This document shows, one piece after another, positions 11,473-22,931 of a stretch of DNA of 64,000 nt (positions within the stretch are counted from its first letter, which is position 1; every line of letters begins with the position of its first letter). The notes under the pieces were generated by a model. The model ran no database searches and was not told where the DNA came from. It worked only from the letters and a program-made list of their open reading frames with translations. Origin of the DNA: Usnea hakonensis (Eukaryota; Ascomycota; Lecanoromycetes; Lecanorales; Parmeliaceae); NCBI GenBank assembly GCA_013423325.1, contig BLJB01000028.1, forward strand, positions 186,001-250,000. The letters are read 5' to 3'. The position numbers and the translations under genes are program-made.

Positions 11473-11592
11473 TGTTGAAAGTAGAGTCACGTGACGAAGT
11501 CACGTGACTACTACTTGGGACATAGTCAAGCTTTCCTTCATAGAGATCTATAGCTAATATAACTATTATATATCCTACCCCATATTTTAATA
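11473..11592 (+). repeat. A1 5' LTR
   Basis: 120 bp. The first ~70 bases retain CA/TG dinucleotides, including two GTCACGTGAC palindromes. The last part is RIP-altered (end TTTTAATA instead of TTTTGACA). Confidence 0.92.
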
Positions 11593-11606
11593 GGTTATAA
11601 GCCCGG
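11593..11606 (+). other. A1 primer-binding site (half-tRNA type)
   Basis: GGTTATAAGCCCGG lies directly after the LTR. In copies A2 and A3 the same site reads GGTTATGAGCCCGG, complementary to CCGGGCTCATAACC, the anticodon stem-loop of initiator tRNA-Met. A1 carries one G-to-A change. Confidence 0.7.
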
Positions 11607-14600
11607 GTTCGCCCCGATAGTATTCTAGTATACTATAACTATACTAACTATAACGACTCTTAGTATAGTAATTACCCTACTATAGAGTACTATAGCGGTA
11701 ATTAAATCGTTTATTAAATAACCTCTTAAAAGTAGAAATCTCTATATATAAATAGTTATTTAGGCCTAAATAATTATAATTTATCGTAAATTTAGGGGGC
11801 TAGGAAACCCCTAGTCTCGGCTTAACGCCGGCGGTTAATACCGAAGCTTACTAAGTACTAAAGTATTACTAAGGCTTACATAAAATTAACTAATTATATA
11901 GCTATTTGGCCTCTAGAAGATTATCTTCTCTATATAGAATATACTAAATAAAGGGGAATATACCCTTATTTATATACTAAAATACTATAAATATAGTAGC
12001 GAGTATCTAGACTTAGTCTAAAGTTAATTATATAATATTTATAATAATAATAAAAAATTAGCTATTCTAGCTATTCTAGCTATTTTAGCTACTATAGGTA
12101 AGGGTAAAAATTAAGCGGAAAGGTAAATATAGGAAGAAAAAGATCTAATCTCTTCTATAGCCCTTATAGACTAAGATAAAAGTAGAGATAAAGGGCTAAT
12201 AGCCCTAGCCTCCCTAGCCTCCGCTAAAAAACGTATAATCTAATACTATAAGTAAATAGGCTAAGGTACGCCGTTATAAGGAGAAGAGAAAGAGAACCCT
12301 TATTATTAATATAAATAAGCCTACCTTATCTTATAATAATAAAGAGGAATATAACTAAGTAGAAGTTAATATCTATATTAAGACCTATACTAAATAATTA
12401 AGGGTAGACTTATTATAAGATATAGAAAGTAGTTAAAGCGACTTAAATAAGAGTATTTTAAAGCCTATAAAGAAGTCTAAGTTTCCTTAGAAACGTTCTA
12501 TTATACTATACTTTTTAAGATCTAGATCTAAGTACTATAAAATCTCTTCTTAAATTATTCTTAATTATACGGTAATAGCCTATTATTATTAATAAACCTC
12601 TAAGCTCGATTATACTAATTTTAGGACCGAAAGAGACTTTCCTAATACGCTTAAATTATTTATATATATACTAGATAGTACGATAGATAGCGAGTATACT
12701 CTAATCTTTTATACTAATTTGATATTTTTTTTAGAGTAATCTACCTCTAAATTAATATTATAAATTCTACCCGATATTAATATCGATTTATTTAGTTTTT
12801 AATTAAAGATACTATATTAGTTAAAGAAACTAAAATCTTAGCCTCTTTAAGCTATCTTAATAATATTAATAAGTTTAAAGATATCTCTAATTACTAAATA
12901 TAGAAGTAGTAATTTAAAGACGAACTAAAACTTCTAAATATATAGCGCTATATTATAAAAGATTATATAGTCTTAATTAAAGTAACTACTAATAAGCTCG
13001 AAGCCTAGGAATAAGCCTATAATAAAATATATATAATACTTAAGTCTTACTATAAGCGTAACCCTCGCTCTATAATTAAAAATAAAATTAATACTAAGAA
13101 GGCCTAGATAACCCTTAAAAAATATAAACCTCGGGGCTCTAGTATCCTTAATTCTATCTTTAGAAAGCTCGATATAGTTAATCTAATAGGCTACGATAAT
13201 AATTCTTAGATCTATATTAACGATTTTATTAAGGTACTAGAAGAGTTTAATACCCTATTCTTAAAGCTATAATTTAATAAAAACTAGAAAATCTATTACT
13301 TCTATTTAGATCTAGACTCTATCTATAACGCGTACTATAAATAGTATAATTAAATCTATAACGCCTTCGATAATAATAGCGAGTATAAGTTCGATCTAGA
13401 TTATACTATTACGAGGTTTCTAAATATAGTTACGAACCTTACTAACTCTATATTTTTAGCTAAGATTTAAGTATTAGCTACTCTAGTTAATAGTACGTTT
13501 ATATATAATATATAAAGCGTTATAGCTTTAGTAGCCGCTAAGGGAATTAATATTAAGGTCTAATTAAGAGCCTATATAAATAATTCCTATACGTATATTT
13601 AGATTTATAAATACTATATTTACTATAAGAAGGACTAGTATAACGACTTAGAGTATACTTCTTTTTATCCCTATCTAAAAAAGAAGGAGAGTAATAATAA
13701 TAGTAATACTTATAGTCGTAGTTATAGACGTAGTAGACGCGGTAGCCGAGATAGATAAGGTAGTAATAATAGAGATAATAATAATAACTCTTTAACTAAG
13801 ATAAAGCCCGCTACTAAGATTTAGACTATTATAGTAGTTATCGAGCCTACGGCTTTTAGCTTTATAACCTATACCGAGTAACTAACTAGAGCTATATATC
13901 TTATTATAAACTTTTAGTAGCTCTAGAGCCGGATTTCTAAGCTATCTTAGCCGTTCTAGAAGATAATAGTATAAACTTCCTTAATATCTATAGTAGCTAT
14001 ATTCTTAGTACTATAATTTATTAATAGCGGCTATATTTAGTATATAGTATAGAATAAGTTAGTATTTTAAACCTTTACTCCCTTCGCGATATTAGTTAAA
14101 GTAAATAATATTATAGACTATATTTTAGTCGAAGAAGTTAGCCGAATTTATCTTTAATATAAAGGCCTTAGAAGTAAATATATACTAGTTATTAATAACG
14201 TCTAGTATATACCTATAAATAAGTTTAACCTGATTTTTTAGAGATAACTTAAGGATTAAGGTATAAAAGTTATACTCGTATTAGATAGTATTAGTATTAG
14301 GGAATATAATATTATCTTTAAGCGCTAATATAATTATTTATATATACTTAATATATAGACTAAGGCCCCTATATACCTAGTAGTTATTAATAGAGATATC
14401 CCTATTTATAATAAGTCCCCTTTAACTATAACTTTACTTACTACTAATCTAGAGCCTTAAATTAATAAGGAGACCTTATAAATATAGTATAGCTACTATA
14501 GCTATTTAGGTTACTAAAGCCTTAAGAAGCTTACTAAAATAAATATTAATATAAACTTAACTATCCCTTCTTCTACTAATACCTACGAACTATATAGTAT

Positions 14601-17600
14601 TACTAATATAAAAGTAGAATTATATAAGCGTTATATAGAACTAGGGCGCTAGGAAAACGATCTAATCTATAGTAATATTTAGGGTCTATTCTCTACTTTT
14701 TATAATAGCTACCAATAGATAATTATCTTTTTAGATAATAAGACTCTTAGGTCTACTATTATATTTCTACTAAATAAAGAAAGGCCTATAATTCTTATAG
14801 TATTTAAATCCTTTCTAAACTAAATAGAATATAGAGATTATAGATATACCCGTTTTCGTATAGACTATAATACTAAATATAATAATTATAAAATATATAT
14901 ATATCGTCTCTTAAAAGGTATTATTTAGAAAGGTACTATCCCTAGTAACCCTTAAATAAATAGTAAGTTAGAATATCTCGGGTAAACGATCTAATAGAAG
15001 GCTAGTATAATACTTAAAAAAAGCTAGTTACCCTAGAAATTCTAGTCTAAATTCGTATAGGTTTCTAACTATTTTCGGAATATATAGTCTATCTTAGGTC
15101 GGGATATTACCCCTTATAAAGTATATATAGGGTATCCTCTAGACCTATCGTACTTATATATTATTAGCTAAATAGATTATTATTAAGTATATCTAAATAA
15201 TATAGGCTAGTTAAAGTATTAAGACCGCGCTTATAAAGATAAGCTAGTCGGGTACTAAAGCGGCTAATTTTATTATATACTATTATTAAATAGTAAAATC
15301 GAAGTCTTCTCTAATATAAATTAGATTAATAATATCCTACCTAAGCTCTCCCTAATAGAGCTTACCCCTTCCGGGGTATAATAAGCTAATAATTCGAGTC
15401 TTCTAGAGACTTATAATAAGCGTTATATTAACGCTATTAATAATATAGATAATACTACCCCTTTAATATTATTTCTAGAGGAGATTAGTAAGAGAAGACG
15501 CGAAGACTCTATTAAAGTAGCTAACTCTACGAGGTAATATATAATTATAGTTAGAATCCTAATTATATTAATACTAGTCGTATAGCTAATAAGAGTATAG
15601 CCTCTAAGACTTACGAGAGGAGATATACTACTATTAAGTATAGCTTTAGAAAAGTTATTAGGTATAATACTAGGGCTAGAATTATTTAATACTCTTAATA
15701 ATAGTACTTTTATACCCTCGATAATTTTTAAAGACTCGATATATTTAGATATAAAGCCTACTACTCGGTTAATAATAGATAGTTAGCCCTCGGGATAATA
15801 GCTATCGAGGTATAAGATCCTATAGATATACTATAACCTTACGCTAGACTCTCTCTCTCTACTAGCTAAAATTAACGCTCCTAAGCTATATAAATCTTAA
15901 ATCTATAAAGAGGTAATAGCGGACGAATATATAAAGATATATTAAAAGCTTACTATATAGGACGAGATAGACTCCTTAGTAACTAATAAGATATAGACTC
16001 TAATAGATCTACCTTTAAATATATACGCCTTAGAAGATAAATAGATATATAAAATTAAGCGAGAGCCTTAAGGAGAGGTCGCGAGATATAAAGTATACTA
16101 GATAATCCACGGCTTTAAGTAATATAAAGGTATTAATTTTAACGAGACTTTTATTTCTATTATAAAGCCTATAAGCTATAAGGCTATTTTCGCCTTAGCG
16201 GTAACCCTAGACTAGGAGTTAGAATAAATAGATATTAAGATAGCCTTCTTATATAGTAATATAGAAGAGATAATCTATATTATATAGTTTACGGGCTTTA
16301 AGTCTAGTAAAAGTAAAATATATAAACTAAAAAAGGCGCTATACGGCCTTAAATAATCCCCTAGAATATAGTATAATATACTAGTAGTATTCCTTATAGA
16401 GCTTAGGTTTAAATCTATTACCGCTAACTACTCTATCTTTAGTAATAATACTACTATTATCGCTATCTATATAGACGATATCCTATTTATAGAACCCGAT
16501 AAGAGAGCTATTTAGTATATTAAAGATAAACTTTATAAGTATTTTAAAATAACTAACTTAGACGAGTATTATTACTACCTCGATATAATTATTACTAGAG
16601 ATCGGGCTAATTAAATCTTATAACTCGGCTAGATAGACTATATTTAGAAATTTATTACTAAATATAGTATATAGGAGTCTAAAGGAACCCCTATTCTAAT
16701 AGATATAAAGAAGTATTAGGTCTCTAAAGATAATTTCTAAGCTACTAAAGCCTCTTATACTACCTATTAATCTACTATCGACTTACTAATATATATAATA
16801 CTCGGTACGAGATCTAATATTATATATACCGTCTTAATAGTATCCCGCTACGGCTCGAATCCTAATAAGTCTTATTAGAAGGCTATTAAATAAATCTTTT
16901 AGTACCTTAGATAGACTATTAATTACTAGCTTATTTTTAGGGGGGAACTCAAGTCTCTATTAGAGTATATTAATACTAACTAGGCTAGTAATCAAGATAC
17001 TTAATAATCTATTTCGGGGTATATCTTCGATATAGGTAGTATTATAATTAGCTAATTATCTAAACGATAACCTACTATAGTACTTTTAATCTATAAGGCC
17101 GAATATATCGGCTAGATATAAGCTACTAAGGAAGCGATATAGCTACGTAGCTTTTTAGATTAACTTAATCCTAGTAACTAAGCTACTAAGATAGTAATTA
17201 TCTATTACGATAACTAGGGAGCTATAGTACTAGCTAAGAACCCCTAGTTCTATATATATACTAAGTATATTAATATTTAGTACTACTATATACGCGAATA
17301 GGTTACTATTAGAAATATAGTATTAGAATATATTCCTACTAATAGATAAGTCGCTAATAGGCTTACTAAAGCCCTATATAAGGATAAATTTAATAGATTC
17401 CGGGACCTTATTAGCTTAGAAGTACCCCCGTAATAATATAGTACTACTATAGGGGAGCCTTATACTATTTCTATATACTATTTCTATAAATTACTATAAC
17501 TATAATCTAGGGGAGCGATTTTATTAGCCCCCGTATATAGATAATTAACCGGGTGATCTACCCGGGCCTATAGAGCCCTAATATTAGGGCTTAATATTAT

Positions 17601-18309
17601 ACGGACTTACTATTTAATAATAAATAGCTATACTAAAGTACTTATTACTATAGCTATATATATCCTTTATACCTCGGGTTAGTACCCTATAACTACTACT
17701 ATTACTACTAGAGTAATCTACTATTTATTATAGATCGGCCTATTAGGCCTTATAGGATCTTATATAATATTCGGAGTATTTACTATTTATATTATATTCG
17801 GAGTATTTATACTACTTATATTTATATACCTCTATATATATCCTCCGACCTTATTTTAGTTAATTTTTAGTATATACTTAATATATTATAAAAAAAGATT
17901 TCAAATAATCGTATTTTTATAAAAAATAGAATTTAGATACTATATTACCTAATTTTTAATATTATATAGTTTAATATAATTATTTTTAGATCTATTTTAT
18001 TTACTTTAGTTACCCTATATTTACTAGAGGGGGGTATAGGAGGTCTAATATTTATATTATCTAGTACTTACTCTATATTTATATTACCCTACGTTCGCGC
18101 TAACCGTATTCGGGTTTCATATTTCGTAAACTTTAAAATCTAGGATTTTTTAAATACTTCTAAAATATACTAAGGGGGTATATATTTTTACTATAGTAAT
18201 CTAGTATTTATTTTTTTACCTCTATTACCCTATATAGAAATTTATTTTAGTTACCCGATATTCGCTAGGGGGGTATAGGGGGTCTATAAAGTATACGCTC
18301 GAAGGGGAG

Positions 18310-18429
18310 TATTAAAAGTAGAGTTATATAACGAAGTTATATAACTACTACTTAGGATATAGTCAAGCTTTCCTTTATAGAGATCCATAGCTAATACAAC
18401 TATTATGTGTCCTACCCCATATTTTGACA
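18310..18429 (+). repeat. A1 3' LTR
   Basis: 120 bp. It begins TATTAAAAG (RIP form of TGTTGAAAG), and both CACGTG palindromes are converted to TATATA-type sequence. The terminus TTTTGACA is intact. Confidence 0.9.
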
Positions 18430-18735
18430 AAGTGTACTCGGTGACATGCCCGTTCTCGCGAGACCTGAGATATTCGGGCCACCAGAGGATCACGCTGTAC
18501 AGATTCCTCTTCCACAAAAAGTCGAATCCAGTTCGTCAGCGCTTACTCCTGCTCTCTCGTGAAAATTTTACTAATAATAACATACTTAGGTGATGGCAAG
18601 TGTCTATTGACAATTTTTGGACGCGGAGGACGAGATGAGACATCTTGGTACAAGATCTGGGAAGCTGTTACGGCGGTATACTCAATCTGCACGAGGCACG
18701 AGAAAGCGGGAATCTTTCAAGGGCTTGGTCTGTAG
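18430..18735 (+). pseudogene. secreted protein gene, 3' part, downstream of A1
   Basis: Starts with the second copy of the AAGTG duplication. Counting that once, the interrupted exon continues 18435-18530. An intron (18531-18589, branch CTAAT, ends TTAG) leads to the last exon 18590-18735. The continuation reads DMPVLARPEIFGPPEDHAV, then DGKCLLTIFGRGGRDE, then WYKIWEAVTAVYSIC and a final GLGL. These are the expected C-terminal motifs of the secreted family begun at 10773. Exon lengths 316+153+90+96+146 total 801 nt, an intact 266-residue frame before insertion. Confidence 0.82.
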
Positions 18736-20079
18736 CTCCCGTTGTTATTGTTTACAGTAATGTCCGAAGATAATGGCTGATGATAGCTCTTAGGTGCATT
18801 AGGAAATATTTTCTTTACCCTGAAATCCCAAACACCTAAGATTGGAAACTCATCTGCAACTGCTGCTGTATCAGCTTACGAAGCTCTCTCGGGATCTTAA
18901 CTGAGGCACACCTGGCAAATGTATGCAGGGAGAGTCGGAGAGATTGTTTATATGAACGGCAGAGGTTCAAACAAATGAATAGATTGATAACGAACATTGC
19001 TGAAGTCCTAGCAACACGACAACATATGTCCACCAGGGTTTTTCAGCTGCGATAGAGAATGCAACAAATGCTTTGCAAGAGCGCAAAACTTTTTGCGGGC
19101 TGGAGCATGGGGTGTATGTTAAAAACTGGTACTACTAGATCTCAAAAGACAAGTACCTAGCGTTCTCCCGGAATGATTTTGTATGCATCAAAAAGCATAC
19201 CCATAAAGACCAGCGCATTTTGAAGGGTTATTCCCCAGTTCGATGCCCAGCTCTCAGATCGTTGCCGAGACAGCTATGAATCTCAATTGTTGATGTCTTC
19301 ATCAGACATTAAGCATACACAACCACCTTATCCACCCCAATTTATCTCATTGCCGCAACTGGTGCTCACCTCTATCACTGGATCCATTTGCTACTCTTCT
19401 TTTCCTGTTCCTTGTCAGTATCAATAAGCCAAGTCTTTGAGAGAGAACATTTCCTGCACCTTTCACTTTACGGGTCTGCTGCCTCAAGATGAGCAGAGTT
19501 CGAAGACCTGCCGCAGCATATTTCCTTGGTCGCCGCTTCCATCATTCCGAAGATGACGAAAACATTGAGATGGGCCTGATTGATGCAGCTGGTGACGATT
19601 CTGAGGACCCTCGTACGGGATTTATAAAGGTCTTTGTTTGGATTCGGGGCCATTGGGGCAGGGCACGGGAGGCGACTGTCCCCACTTAAGTTGTCGGAAT
19701 ATTACATTTCACACCAGCAGTCTCTCCCTCTGTAACGTTGCTTGATCCTGTTGTTTATGACTACGGAGAGACCAAAGTTCTCCGTTCTTCTTTTCACTGA
19801 TGCTCTGCTGTGATAAGGAAGTCAGTCTGGCTATAAGTTGAGTCCGAGCACTCATATAAAGTACTTTAGGTAGCTTTAAATTCAATACATGGGTCGCGTC
19901 CTAGCGCGTACAACCTGGCTCGCGATGACATAATCGCGTCTCCCTAAAATCTATGGTGCTTGCCTCAGTCTGAGGGACTGAGGCAACTATGGTGCTAGCA
20001 AACCAATCTTCTCAACCGTCAACTTTTTCTTCCCATCTTTCATTTACGACAACATCATTTACTTGGAGCTGCTTCCGCT
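18736..20079. other. intergenic region, no gene recognised
   Basis: A 66-codon open frame at 19489-19689 (+) has no recognisable features. The rest shows no coding character. The sequence before 20080 (TTCTTCCC, CATCATTTAC) is pyrimidine-rich and may be the promoter of the ORF1-like gene. Confidence 0.4.
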
Positions 20080-22032
20080 ATGTCTGCTCCCAGTTGGCCT
20101 ATACTAAGTCTGCACGAACTTGAAGATACAGAAGATCACGCACTAGCCCTTTTAGACGACTTTGATGAGGTCAATGAGGCCTTGAAATGTCAGAGCCGCC
20201 TTTCAAAACTTTCTCCATCGCTTGAAGAATTGATTTCCAATGGAGTCTCAGAAGGCCTGGCCGAAGCTTCCTCGATCGGATGCTTCCGTGGTCCAGTTTT
20301 AGAATGCGACAAGCAGCGTCTCCGTGACATTGTACTCAAGAAAATTGAGACTCAAACAGCTCTCCAGGCTCCTGACGGAGTCCCTCGACATGTCTACGAT
20401 CGGCTTGTCGACTCATATAGACAATTCCTCCTCAAGTTGCGCGATCTGTTGATGTCGAATGGACTCCATCACTCGAGAGATGATAACGAAGTAGCCAAGG
20501 CTCAGGCACTAGGGTCTGTACACGGTGACGTAGAACGGGAATGTCCGATTCTGGAGACTAAAGAGGCTCGCGCTGCCACATTGCGAGAAGAGAAGCTGGC
20601 GCCTGCCGCGAAAGACATTGACCAATGCGATCGTCTAAACGTGAATAAAGCGCAGGATGATGAAGGGGCGAAGGCTGAAGATGCAACGGGAGTGGAAGAG
20701 AGCAAGGACGAGGAATCGAGTAAGGCGGATAGAGAGGAGGGCGGATTCAATGACGATCTAGTGGTGTCGGTCAAGAAGCCCAAGCTGCCACAACCAGTCG
20801 TCAATAACGACCTTGCAATCTCAGACAAAGAACTTTACAAGCCGTTGGCTCATAGGTCTTCAGTTGTATTCAATATCACCAGTCAAGCGGTTGTCAACGT
20901 ACTCTACGACATGGATTCGAAGGAGTTGCTCCGGGCTTTAAGCATGGCAATCAAGAAAAAGCAACAGAACTTCTCAGGCTTTTCATTCCTTTCGGATGTC
21001 GGCTTGTCGGATAACGGCGATGTTACGGCTGTCACCCACAATGATATAGCGGAGGACATATCTCTACTAGAGAAAATGTCTGGTTGGGACAGTGACATTA
21101 TTGACAACGACCTTGGCATGAATTTCGGATCTGCTTGGTGCTATCGGGTTCACATGACAGGAGTCAAGAAGGAAAACACCCTTGGCGTAGGCCTGGCTTC
21201 TCGTAAGCAAAAGGCTTTACTTATCAGTGAGCTGGTGCGTGTCAACATCACCACGCTCACCTCACTGCGCATCCATCACATCAAAGATATTGAATACATT
21301 GACGATTTTAAGGGAGGTAGCATAGCTCTGGCGGTAGACTTCTATGACATTGAGCAAGCTAATAGAGCGCTGTCGCGGGGCCTCAACTACAACGGGACCC
21401 ATTACGACTGCGAAACACCTCAAAAGGAACGGTTCCTCGCAAGGTGCGGAAATTGTCAAGCCTACGGTCACCAGTACGAAGCCTGCTCCAATGCTCCTCG
21501 ATGTTCAAGATGTGCTCAGCAACACCAGCTCAAGGATTGCAAAACGCCGCATGAAAAATGTGCGCTCTGTAATGCAAGGGGACATGGGTCGAGTAGCTCG
21601 AATTGTCCAGTGAAGCGAGCTAAAAGAGAAAGTGTCCGCCTAACCAACGTTGCAGCTAGACGATCTCGAGCAGCTCGACAGGTCGAGAAAATACCGCCAC
21701 CATCGCGCTTACAAGAAATCAAAGATGCCGCAAACCAAGCTGTGGAATCCGAACATGGCGTTCATCTGGACACACCGCACCTATGGACAGATGCCGACAT
21801 GAAAAAACTCGACCCGCATGTTCAGCGGGTTATCCAGCGAAGTAAACAGCAAATCCAGGAACTTGAAGACACTTGGAGGTCGCAATTGAAGTCTCAAGAG
21901 ATCAACGACAGCCTCTCTCGAAAAAAGCGCGCGCTGGTGACACTTGTGAATGGCGCATCTGATGACTCAGGAAGGTCGGCGAAGCGAATCAAACCAGAAG
22001 AGCACCGCGCGGCAGAGACGAGAGAGCTCTAA
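20080..22032 (+). CDS. LINE ORF1-like (gag-like) zinc-knuckle protein, intact
   Basis: Single uninterrupted frame of 650 residues. The N-terminal ~125 residues form a helical region, followed by an acidic/basic low-complexity segment (about 140-245). A domain at about 340-450 leads into three CCHC zinc knuckles from about residue 456: CGNCQAYGHQYEAC, CSRCAQQHQLKDC and CALCNARGHGSSSSNC. The C-terminus (about 520-650) is basic and coiled-coil-like. The knuckle spacing and the preceding segment resemble ORF1 of fungal Tad-like LINEs. No endonuclease/reverse-transcriptase ORF2 follows, and no target duplication or poly-A tail was recognised. Composition is normal with no RIP signature. It may be an orphan or domesticated ORF1. 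It lies tail-to-tail with a decayed paralogue at 22932-24718. Confidence 0.75.
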   Translation: MSAPSWPILSLHELEDTEDHALALLDDFDEVNEALKCQSRLSKLSPSLEELISNGVSEGLAEASSIGCFRGPVLECDKQRLRDIVLKKIETQTALQAPDGVPRHVYDRLVDSYRQFLLKLRDLLMSNGLHHSRDDNEVAKAQALGSVHGDVERECPILETKEARAATLREEKLAPAAKDIDQCDRLNVNKAQDDEGAKAEDATGVEESKDEESSKADREEGGFNDDLVVSVKKPKLPQPVVNNDLAISDKELYKPLAHRSSVVFNITSQAVVNVLYDMDSKELLRALSMAIKKKQQNFSGFSFLSDVGLSDNGDVTAVTHNDIAEDISLLEKMSGWDSDIIDNDLGMNFGSAWCYRVHMTGVKKENTLGVGLASRKQKALLISELVRVNITTLTSLRIHHIKDIEYIDDFKGGSIALAVDFYDIEQANRALSRGLNYNGTHYDCETPQKERFLARCGNCQAYGHQYEACSNAPRCSRCAQQHQLKDCKTPHEKCALCNARGHGSSSSNCPVKRAKRESVRLTNVAARRSRAARQVEKIPPPSRLQEIKDAANQAVESEHGVHLDTPHLWTDADMKKLDPHVQRVIQRSKQQIQELEDTWRSQLKSQEINDSLSRKKRALVTLVNGASDDSGRSAKRIKPEEHRAAETREL

Positions 22033-22931
22033 AGGAGTTTTGACCCTACATTGTACAATGACTTAGGGATGCTGGCGGATTCTTCCTGTTGGTTTTAGAT
22101 TTGCGTCAACTGTGCCAGTCCTGAAATTATTTGCACAGCCAGGAGCTACCCTTACACGTTTCACGCGCGAAGCTTTACAATGGATGGGTGAATCGAATTG
22201 CGACACAGCCAAGCCAAGTGGCACCTTAGAAATGTGAGTCAGATACCAATCATAGATCTTAGAACCTAGCTATTTTGCAACGTTCTCTCATTCCGATTTC
22301 CCACACCCCCAGAACTCTACTGCTACTAACTATCCCAAGAATTCCACGCCTTCCAAATTTCCCATCTGGATATTACAGGACGCTTGTAAAGCACTCGAGG
22401 CTCAGCGAGGATGAGACAGTCTGCCATTTCGATTGTGGCTTGGGTGCGAGTACTCTCAAAGATTCATCTGGAGAGACAGAGACACGAAATTCATAGATCG
22501 CGTTCTAACTTGTAAACTACATTATGACTAGCGGTTGATCTTGACGAGCACAAGTCAAGTCGCTTGTTATTCAGCTGTTCTTTAGCATACAATAGACAAC
22601 AAATATAATGTAGCGCCAATAAGCCCAATGTTTTCTTGAATACAACGAAAGACCAATTCAACCACCCACAACCCATGCAAAAATACGTGATGAAAAGAAT
22701 CACAACGGTACCGGGCCTTCAAAAATCCCCTCTATTATCTACGTGTCACCTTCCTCCTCTTCAATTCCAGGTCCTCCCTGAGCTGGATCCTCATAAATGC
22801 GTCTCCTCCTCTCCAATTTTTTACTCATCAGATTTCTCCTTTCCTCAATCCGAGGTTCCGGAGCGGGCTCAAAGCCTTCGGTCGTAGATGTTGATCCACG
22901 CTTAACTGATTTATCCGCCTCAAAGCATATC
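22033..22931. other. spacer between convergent ORF1-like paralogues
   Basis: No gene recognised. The minus-strand side adjoining 22932 may contain the decayed C-terminal coding sequence of the paralogue. Confidence 0.35.

Larger units (their letters stand above)
11473..18429 (+). mobile_element. Ty1/Copia LTR retrotransposon A1, complete but RIP-inactivated
   Basis: 6957-bp element with 120-bp LTRs (11473-11592 and 18310-18429) starting TG and ending CA. It is flanked by a 5-bp duplication AAGTG (11468-11472 and 18430-18434). A primer-binding site directly follows the 5' LTR and a purine tract (GAAGGGGAG, 18301-18309) precedes the 3' LTR. Decayed domains follow Copia order: a gag zinc-knuckle relic near 13610-13660, protease-like FINSG at 14018, pre-integrase and integrase at about 14480-15200, reverse transcriptase at about 16060-16620 (IYIDDIL at 16465-16485) and RNase H at about 16980-17330. 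Stops are everywhere, and CA and TG dinucleotides are almost absent internally, which is a RIP signature. About 900 bases after pol are non-coding. Confidence 0.92.

Noticed and set aside
11473..18429. CRISPR-like or tandem satellite interpretation of the AT-rich repeats
   Set aside because: Short recurring TA-rich words come from RIP. There is no regular spacer-repeat pattern, and the LTR/TSD structure explains the block.
19489..19689. 66-codon + frame
   Set aside because: Isolated, no motif, not clearly coding. Mentioned only within the intergenic entry.
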